The notes below the pieces were generated by a model, which searched no databases, was not told where the DNA came from, and saw only the letters and a program-made list of their open reading frames with translations. A DNA stretch of 64,000 nt, taken from contig CM066995.1 of assembly GCA_033977485.1 (NCBI GenBank), positions 52,389,162 through 52,453,161 of the forward strand, in the 5' to 3' direction. Origin of the DNA: Hydrangea macrophylla (lineage: Eukaryota > Streptophyta > Magnoliopsida > Cornales > Hydrangeaceae). Shown one piece after another: positions 56,920 through 64,000 of this stretch (positions are counted from its first letter, which is position 1; the number at the start of each line of letters is the position of its first letter). The position numbers and the translations under genes were made by a program.

Positions 56920-58038
56920 CTATATTGCCCGAGCCTTGTTCTTGTCCACCTCTATCCCTCTTTGATGCACCAGGAATCCTAAGAAGTTCCCTGCCGAGAC
57001 GCCGAAAGCACATTTGAGAGGGTTCATTTTTAGTTTGTGAGCCCGCATTCTTTCAAATGCTTTTTCTAAGTCTCTCAAGTGATCGGCGTTGTCGCTCGAT
57101 TTTACCACCACATCATCAATGTAAACCTCCATGAAATGCCCGATCATATCATGGAAGATTGAATTCATCGCCCTCTGATATGTGGCTCCAGCGTTCTTTA
57201 GTCCGAAAGGCATGACAACCCATTCAAAGGTTCCAATTGCCCCCGGGCACCGGAAAGTTGTCTTCGGGACGTCCTACTCAGCGATGTAAATCTGGTTATA
57301 CTCTGAGTGCCCATCCATAAAGGACAAAATTTTATGTTTGGCGGCCGAATCAATCAATTGATCGGCCATGGGCATAGGGTACTCGTCTTTTGGGGTAGCT
57401 AGGTTTAGATTTCTGAAATCAATACAGACTCTCAGCTTACCATTTTTTTTTACCACTGGGACTACATTTGATACCCATTCCACGTACCTGGCAGTCCGAA
57501 TGAAGCCAGCTCCCAAAAGTCTCTCAATTTCTTCTTTCACCTTCATCGTGACCTCAGGTGACATGCGCCGTGGGAGCTGTTTGAACGGCCTAAAACCCGG
57601 CTTAATTGGCAATCGGTGCTCCACCAATTCTCTGGATAGTCCGGGCATCTCATCGTAATCCCAAGCAAAGCAATCCTTGTATTTGTGTAAGAGAGCAATG
57701 ATCTCGGCCTGGAACTGCGGTTCAAGCACCTGACTCACATATGTGGGTTTGTGCTCTCCTTCATTGCCCAGGTTGATCTCCAATAGTGGATCCTGCACGT
57801 CGGCCTTCAAGTCATCAAGCTTAGCTGTGGCCGTTTCGAGTTCATCCATTTGAATCTCTTCCTCTATTGGCGTTTCTTCTTCATAGATACAATCGGACAG
57901 ATTAATCATTCCGTCTACAGGGCCGATCTCTAATCTCCTATCGGCCAGATATGTGCACCATCTGGCCATGCTGGCCTTGAGGGCCAGCTGTCTTTTAACT
58001 TCAATTGGTCGTGGATCCATCGAAGTCTTCTTGTTCAT
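56920..58038 (-). pseudogene. Reverse transcriptase of the Tat element
   Basis: The RT core is recognisable: MSPEVTMKVKEEIERLLGAG, VVPVVKKNGKLRVCIDFRNL, FGLKNAGATYQRAMN and the catalytic YIDD (57113-57124). TAG at 57274-57276 cuts it after YNQIYIAE, and TAG at 56920-56922 cuts it again after NKARAI. The usual MDxxSGYNQ motif reads MDGHSEYNQ here, one more damaging change. The pol frame is +1 relative to the gag-protease frame. Confidence 0.92.
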
Positions 58039-59929
58039 TAATCTCTATCGGCCTTGACTCTTCTGTCCGATTGAGATTGTGATAACCGAACTTTAAGTTT
58101 GGTAGAATTTCTTTACGGAATGTGGCTGCATTTGGTCTACCAAGTTTGCCGCATCCTAGTAATTTGATAGGTCCGATATCATCTTCGTATAATACTGCAT
58201 CGGCTGTCTGCACCCGGGCAACGAATGGCTTTGTATCGGCCCCAACCACTTCCACTTCGTCATCTCTCCAAAAGATCAACAATTGATGGAGAGTGGAAGG
58301 GATGCAGTAATTGGGATGGATCCAATCACGGCCAAGCAACGCATTGTACGCGGCCGATGTCTCAACGAGGAAAAAGGCTGTCATGGCCGTTTGGGTTCCA
58401 ACAGTCAGCTCAAGAGGCAAGATGCCCTTTGTCTTAGATGGTGTGCCCGTGAAGCTCTGAACATTCATCTCGGTCGGAATCAGTTCTGACTCAGATTTTT
58501 GAAGAATCCTCAGCATTATTTGGGGCATGATGTTGATGGTAGATCCCCCATCGATCAATATTCTATTCACGGGGATCCCCTCAATGTGACCCTTTAAGTA
58601 CAACGGCTTCAGGTGCTGAGACATTTGATAGGTAGGTTTTTCGAAAACCACCTTGACTGGTCCCGCTGGTTTCAACCCTTCTTCAGTTTGGATCCCTTTC
58701 GGCCTCAAGATGGTTATCTTAGGCCGATCGGTTTGTATATCGGTAGTATCTACGTTCTTGCTCGTAGCCTCTACCACCTTGGGTCTGACGGTTTCTCCAC
58801 CACCCCAACATAAACTTTCTATTACTGCCGACTCCTTGGTCTGGCCTTCTATAACGTCACCTTCTATGGCCGTTGGCTGATCCGGTTTGGCCATGAATGA
58901 CATGGGAAGAGTAAACACCATGTTTGAGGATAGACTTTTCGGGATTGTTCCGAATTGAATTGGTGTATCATCCTCATCTTCATAATCATCAACCTCCTCC
59001 ATTGGATGGACCAATGGCTCACACTTCTTTTCTTGTTCAAAAAGTTTCTTTAAGCGCTCTGTGGCATGCATCGCCCCTTTGCCCGCTTTCTTGTCGAAAA
59101 TGGGCTCATCTTCTTCCATGGCAGTTATCTGTTTGTCGGCCTTACGCTGAGGGGACCTTGGAGGATTCTGGACGCGACCATTCAAGTGCTGCCGTTCCCT
59201 CTCGGCCTGTCTCAGCCTCTGATACCTCCTCTTCTGAGACTTGCTGTATTGAGGCATCACTGGAAATTTTGGATGCTCAGCTCTATACCACCTTCCATCA
59301 CTCACTCTTGGTGGGAGTATCATTCGGGAGCGAATGTCCGATGCTTCAACCCTTTGTGAGGCACTCATTGTGGGTCGTGATCGATATTGCCTTCCTTCCA
59401 TATGACTCGAGCTAGGCATACCGCTTGCTGGCGGCGGCTTCGGCTTCCACTCGGGCTTTACGCGTCCCTGTTTGGGCAAGGAAAGCCTCTCATGCACGGA
59501 TCTTCTCGGGATGTATTCTCGTCATTCCTCAACTCTAGGCCTTTTGCTTGGGCTGGAGGCCCCTTTCTGGATATCGGCCTTGCACCTCGGACACAGGCCT
59601 TGTTCTATCAGCTCTAGTTGGTGTCGTAAATCTGTGATCAAATTATCTGTGGTTGATCGGGCTACCTCGACTTCAGCCTTTAGTTCTGCTTCCTTGCGTT
59701 CCTGGTATGTCCTCTGAAGCTCGCGAATAGTCACCTTCGGCCTATCAGTTTTTGAAACGGCAATTTGTTTCCCTTCCCTTTGCTTTGGGACCTTCTCGCT
59801 ATCGGTCAAGTCTATCTTGGCCCTTGGCCGTGTCAGCTTGGTCAAATTGGGCACTACCATATTGGTTCCAGTGATCTGTGGGAACGGATTCGCATCAACT
59901 CCCATAGCTTTGTCCGAAAATTTGAACAC
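58001..59929 (-). pseudogene. gag C-terminus and aspartic protease of the Tat element
   Basis: Same frame as gag, interrupted by TGA at 59522-59524. 58001-59497 is open for 498 residues and contains NRILIDGGSTINIMP (58541-58570 region), the retropepsin active-site loop in the DGGS form common in this lineage, followed by the LLGRDWIH motif. The protease would cut Gag and Pol. The frame ends at TGA 58001-58003, overlapping the pol frame by 38 bases. Confidence 0.88.
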
Positions 59930-61816
59930 TCATTTCTCCACGTTCTCCTGTATCACATTACGAAAAACAACGCAGTTATTAGTGGAGTGTTTCCAGGAAT
60001 TATGCCACTTATAATATTCCTTATTTTTTATGTCATCAGCCTTGGGGATCCGATGACCTTCACCTAGCCTAATCACTTTTTCAGCCAAAAGGGCGTCAAA
60101 AATTTGATCGGCCATCGTTATGTCAAATGTGTAATTTTTTCCTGCCTCGAACGCCATTTTTTTAGCAGCGGCGTTATTATTGACAGGTTTGTTCAAGGCA
60201 TTACACACAATAGGCCGCTTAGAGATTAGTTCGGCCATGTCGATTTCTGCCTCGAGGTCACAATCTGCTAGATGGACCTCGTAGTTGGGATCTTTGTAAT
60301 ATGTTCCTTTAGAAGAATTCTTCTTTTCCTGTTCATCAAGTAGGATACGCTCATAACGGGTGGCCCTTGAAGGCAGCTCGAATAAATCACGGAAATCAGT
60401 CCCTTTGAACTTTTTGCGAAGCTCGAAAGACATTCCGCCCATAGCCATCTTTGCGTATTCTTCTTCGGGCAATATTGTCTTACATCTGTACTTAGCCTTC
60501 CTGAATCGGGCTATGTATGTTTCAACGGTCTCTCCCACTAGTTGGAGCATCCTAGACAGATCTGCCAACGATAACTCGGGCTCAGTCCTATAAAACTGCC
60601 CATGAAACAATTCCTCCATTGCTGGCCAGTTTCGTACTGAATTGGCCGGGAGATTGACATACCACAAAAACGCTATGCCCGTGAGCGAGTTTGGGAACAA
60701 CCTTAGTTTTAAAGGGTCGCTATTGCCTGCATGGCCGCACTGCACAATGAATCGGCCTATGTGCTCAACCGTGGTATGCTCACTTTCCCCAGAAAATAAG
60801 GTAAAGTTCGGAACTTTATACCCTTGTGGGAAATTAACTTGGTCAATTTCAGGCGGGTAAGGCCGTCGGTATGTCGGCCTCTCCATCCTTCTCATGAACG
60901 GGCCATACTCTTCGTGTATGGCCGCCACCAACTCTTCCCTGTTAATAGGCTGCGCAGCGGGTCGGGCATTCACCAAAGGGGGTGGTGGTTGCTGTTGGTT
61001 GATATTGGCCTGACGAAGCTAAAAATCATCATTATTCCTTTGCCCCCCAGCAACGTTACCTGGGGGCATTTGTTGGCCGATTACCTCTGGGTTACGGCCA
61101 ATCATTGTAATTACTTCAGGCTGAGCCCCTGTTACCGGGGTTATTAGTGGAGGCGGCAACTGTTGATTATTATTGATCTGGTGGGTCCAAAACCCGCCAT
61201 TGTTTCTTTGCCCCCCAGCAGCGCGAACTAGAGGTGGTGTACGGTCGAAATGGGTTTCAACACGGCCTCCTGTCTGGACAAAGCTCGGCGTCGCCGATCC
61301 ATTGGGATCGGTGACCATCACGCCACTAGCCATTTCGTTATGTGATTCGGGCTTCTTGCCCGAGATGTTACCCTCCCTCAGGTTTGGACAGACATAGAGT
61401 GGGTCTTTTGGTTTGTCGGACTCAAGCAGCGTGCCAGAGCCCGATCCCGAGCCTGAGGCTGATCCCGAGGCCTTTTGGTTGTTATTGGCCTCAAGAACAG
61501 CGCAAAGCTGTCGTAACTGAGCAGCCAGGGCGTCCAGCTTCACGTGGGTAACCCTAGTCTCCATGACCAACTCAGACTATTCCCGGTGTATATCGGCAGT
61601 TTGCCTGACCACATTGTTGAGGTCTGTCATTGACCCTATCAAGGTGTTATAGTCCTGCCTCAAGGGATCAACGGTGGCTCTCATTGTTTCCGAGATTGCT
61701 TCGATAGTAACGCCACCATCGTCTGGAGAATGACCAGTGCTTTCCTCCATAGGTGGATCAACGGCAGACTAGTCTTGGCCGTTTTTGCCCGTCTACTTAT
61801 CCCTCTTTGGCGGCAT
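59930..61816 (-). pseudogene. gag of the Tat element, with nonsense codons
   Basis: The reading frame starts at ATG 61814-61816 (MPPKRDK) 36 bp inside the LTR. The N-terminal part is low-complexity (Gly/Ser repeats, QQLPPPL). The capsid-like Retrotrans_gag domain lies in 59930-60976: SLTGIAFLWYVNLPANSVRN, then LADLSRMLQLVGETVETYIA and FRKAKYRC. In intact relatives Gag forms the virus-like particle. In-frame stops: TAG 61793-61795, TAG 61769-61771, TAG 61577-61579, TAG 61019-61021 and TGA 59930-59932. The frame is otherwise continuous without indels, so loss is by point mutation only. Confidence 0.9.
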
Positions 61817-61830
61817 GACTTGACACTATG

Positions 61831-61852
61831 GGTCCCACCGGGCGTGCCAGAA
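61831..61852 (-). promoter_or_regulatory. Primer-binding region
   Basis: Immediately inside the 5' LTR the minus strand reads TTCTGGCACGCCCGG, then TGGGACC. The position fits the tRNA primer-binding site of an LTR retrotransposon. I cannot name the primer tRNA without a tRNA 3'-end comparison. The first 14 bases also occur inside U5 (see findings). Confidence 0.7.
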
Positions 61853-63051
61853 TGTTTGCTAGTAGTTATGCGCGGGCGTGCCGGAACCAAAAGTGGCTCG
61901 GTGTGTGCAAACTAATTTCCTATATGCTTGAGTCAGTGATACTCAAGGCTTTCAGATCTGACTTCTAAACTAAACGATTGTGTACGGCGAGTAGAAAAGT
62001 ACCCTCACCAGAAATCCCTTGGAAGTACTGAAGCGCACAAGCCAAATAGTGTATGAGATTACCAAGTAACCAATCACAAACGATTAATAAAATACAGACT
62101 TTATCAATTGTTTGGAAAATACAACCAAAGAACAGATTCAGAACAGGCTCTGATCGTTCGTGAGAGTGAAAACAGTAAAAGAAAAATAACAAAAAGAGGG
62201 TAGACCTATTTGCTATGAATGCAGAAAGAACATAAAAGTTTGAATGCTTTTGAATGCTGTTGAATGCTTTGTTGAATGCTGTTTTCGAGAGTGACGCGGA
62301 GTGCCTTTGCAGCTTGGCCTGCCTCCATATTTATAGCGGCCATGATTGAATTCTGATTAGGAAAGGACTCCTTAGCTTGCGCCTTAAGCTATGTAATTGA
62401 TTGGTTAGTTAGCAGAAACCTTCCTTATCTCCCACCCTTGCCTTATCATCTTGATTGAAACAATCCCACCATCTCAGGGATCATCTCGTCTAAATCTAGC
62501 TGTTAGCGATAAGATTCTTTCCAAAACGGACTCGGATTTCCCCAAATCTGGGGTGACGTCACAAATGGCAGCTGTCACCAGAACTGCCTTACCTCCACTC
62601 CCATCGGCCTCATGACTGTGATTGAAGACTCATCGGACTCATGTAACGTCTTGTCATGTCTTTATGCCCGATAACATCTTTCCAGGTGCTCACGTCCGAT
62701 CGGGCTCATTCATGTTCCCTAACTCCCCATCGGGCTCCCGTTCTGACAAATGCCCGATGAAGTCCTCTATTCCCGGCGTCTCAATCGGTCTCCAACTTGT
62801 GTCATTGCTCCATTACTTCCACCATTGATGCCCGATAGACCAATGCGGGTCTGACGCTCCCTATCGGGCTCCATCCCATGGAACATCCGGGTTGCCTTCT
62901 CTAAACTTCTGGTGACGCTTCCCCTAAGCCCGATGTCATCACCTACTCCGGACTAACCGGCCTCTGAAAATGCCCATGCCCGACTATCTCTAGGCCCATA
63001 TCCCCATATCAATCGGGCTGGAAAACCTTCGGTGGTTTTTAGGTGCAAACA
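61853..63051 (-). repeat. 5' LTR of the Tat element
   Basis: 1199 bp, about 20 mismatches to the 3' LTR. The TATA motif is at 62327-62335 (minus), upstream of the expected start of the genomic transcript. Confidence 0.95.
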
Positions 63052-63056
63052 AAAAT

Positions 63057-64000
63057 CAATTTCTTTTAAATCATTAGGACTTTGACTGGTAGGTTAGAAA
63101 TTGAAATGAGTAGGAGATTTGGGGTATATTTGTTCTAAGTATGTGATTGGAGTGTTTGCGTAATTCATTCCAACCTCTTGTTTTTTTTCTCCTTTTTATC
63201 ATTTGTACCGTCTTTTTTTTTTTTTTTTTAGTTTCTCATTTTTTTTTGAAATCAACTCCTTTCTTTCTTTAGCACTTCTTGCAATGTCTTTACAGTTCAA
63301 TCATATACCTGGAAATAAAAGTGAGGTTTGTACTCTCAGGTGGAGCAAGACATGATTTGGAGAGAACTGAGAACAAGGCAATATAAGGTGAAGGGGGTGC
63401 ATTTGAATGAAAAAAAATGGCCTAAATCATTTTAAAAATAGATTGACTTTGTTCATTCAAGCAATTTACAAGTTCTAATGGTAAATCCTGAACGTTCTTT
63501 TCTAATGATCAGTCAAAAAAAAATAATTAAAAATGAGACTTTCAACGAGTGATATGATACAGAGAATAAAATGAGACTGAAAAGAATAGTAACTCTCATA
63601 AAGGAAGATTGGCACAAAAGCTCACATGGGTTAATTAGTTTCCACTACTTGTCTTTAAATTGCACAGTTTATGTTTACTCATCCATTTAGATTCAGTAAA
63701 TATTTTCACACTGTTTCAAAGTGATTAAAGTTCAAAGAGTTTTTAGCATTTAAAAATAGTTAAACATTTGACAATGTGTTGTATGATATTAACAAACCCA
63801 AAATAACATTAACGTGTCAAATTTATCTTATATAGAGTAAAAGAAAAACTTCTGAAAAATTCCTAAGCGCATCCACTAAGTTGGATACATATATAGTGCG
63901 ACTAGTATCCTCTGCACCTATACAACAGAGGCTACGCAATCCAGAGTGTCTAAGTTGTCATGATAACCCATCCACCTCTAGTAAAAGAGATGGGTCTAGA
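63057..64000. other. AT-rich flank, no gene seen
   Basis: Sequence continuing the pre-insertion site (… AAAAT then CAATTTCTTTTAAATC). Poly-T runs at about 63213-63229. No ORF or bounded repeat supported. Confidence 0.45.

Larger units (their letters stand above)
49708..63051 (-). mobile_element. Full-length Ty3/gypsy retrotransposon, Tat lineage, with antisense cargo gene
   Basis: 13,344 bp on the minus strand. LTRs at 61853-63051 (5') and 49708-50906 (3') are each 1199 bp, with TGTTTG/CAAACA ends. AAAAT is duplicated at 49703-49707 and 63052-63056. Order on the element's strand: 5' LTR, primer-binding region, gag, protease, RT, RNase H, a second archaeal-type RNase H, integrase, then 3.5 kb holding an oppositely oriented gene, PPT, 3' LTR. 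The second RNase H before integrase marks the Tat lineage. LTRs differ at about 20 positions with no indel (by-eye count, 15 transitions and 5 transversions), roughly 1.7%, so insertion is geologically recent. gag-pol carries ten in-frame stops; seven are TAG and three TGA. Confidence 0.95.

Overview
The window is nuclear DNA of a flowering plant, most likely a eudicot. It is AT-rich, has an intronless PLS-type pentatricopeptide-repeat gene, and is otherwise packed with plant transposon types: Ty1/copia, Ty3/gypsy of the Tat lineage, hAT, Mutator-like, Tourist, Stowaway, Helitron and LINE. Species cannot be named from the sequence. Only two coding units look intact: the PPR gene (8957-10693, +) and a three-exon gene carried inside a retrotransposon (51197-54337, +).

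Layout. 1-8.9 kb: a broken basic, zinc-knuckle-like ORF pair, a copia-type LTR, a solo LTR of a Tat-type element (3770-5313), an hAT element with a perfect 8-bp target duplication (6403-7606) and a Mutator-like MITE (7810-8651). 9-10.7 kb: the PPR gene. 11-21.4 kb: MITEs, a broken family-92 glycosyltransferase gene (about 17362-17935) and a 1.6-kb Helitron on the minus strand. 21.5-26.2 kb: a long foldback element that was itself hit by a MITE, an hAT MITE and a 2.3-kb solo LTR. 26.3-35 kb: a run of 31 C, an hAT MITE, further MITEs, two Stowaways, and a tandem duplication in which one copy keeps the empty site and the other carries a 430-bp Helitron. 35-49 kb: LTR-like sequence, a decayed LINE 3' end, a gypsy-type LTR, a 5'-truncated copia element, a SINE-like tRNA head and a 3.2-kb LTR-like block.

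49.7-63.06 kb: a complete 13,344-bp Tat-lineage LTR retrotransposon on the minus strand (LTRs of 1199 bp each, TSD AAAAT, primer-binding region and polypurine tract all visible). Its gag-pol is broken by ten in-frame stop codons. Between pol and the 3' LTR, on the opposite strand, lies an open gene: three exons joined by two phase-0 GT-AG introns give a 993-residue protein with a plant mobile domain (PMD), a basic nuclear-localisation-like stretch, an acidic Ser/Pro-rich linker and a predicted coiled coil. Its 3' end faces the 3' end of pol with 89 bp between the stop codons. This cargo gene is the most interesting system in the window.

All boundaries, TSDs, mismatch counts and splice joins were read by eye; no search or alignment program was run.
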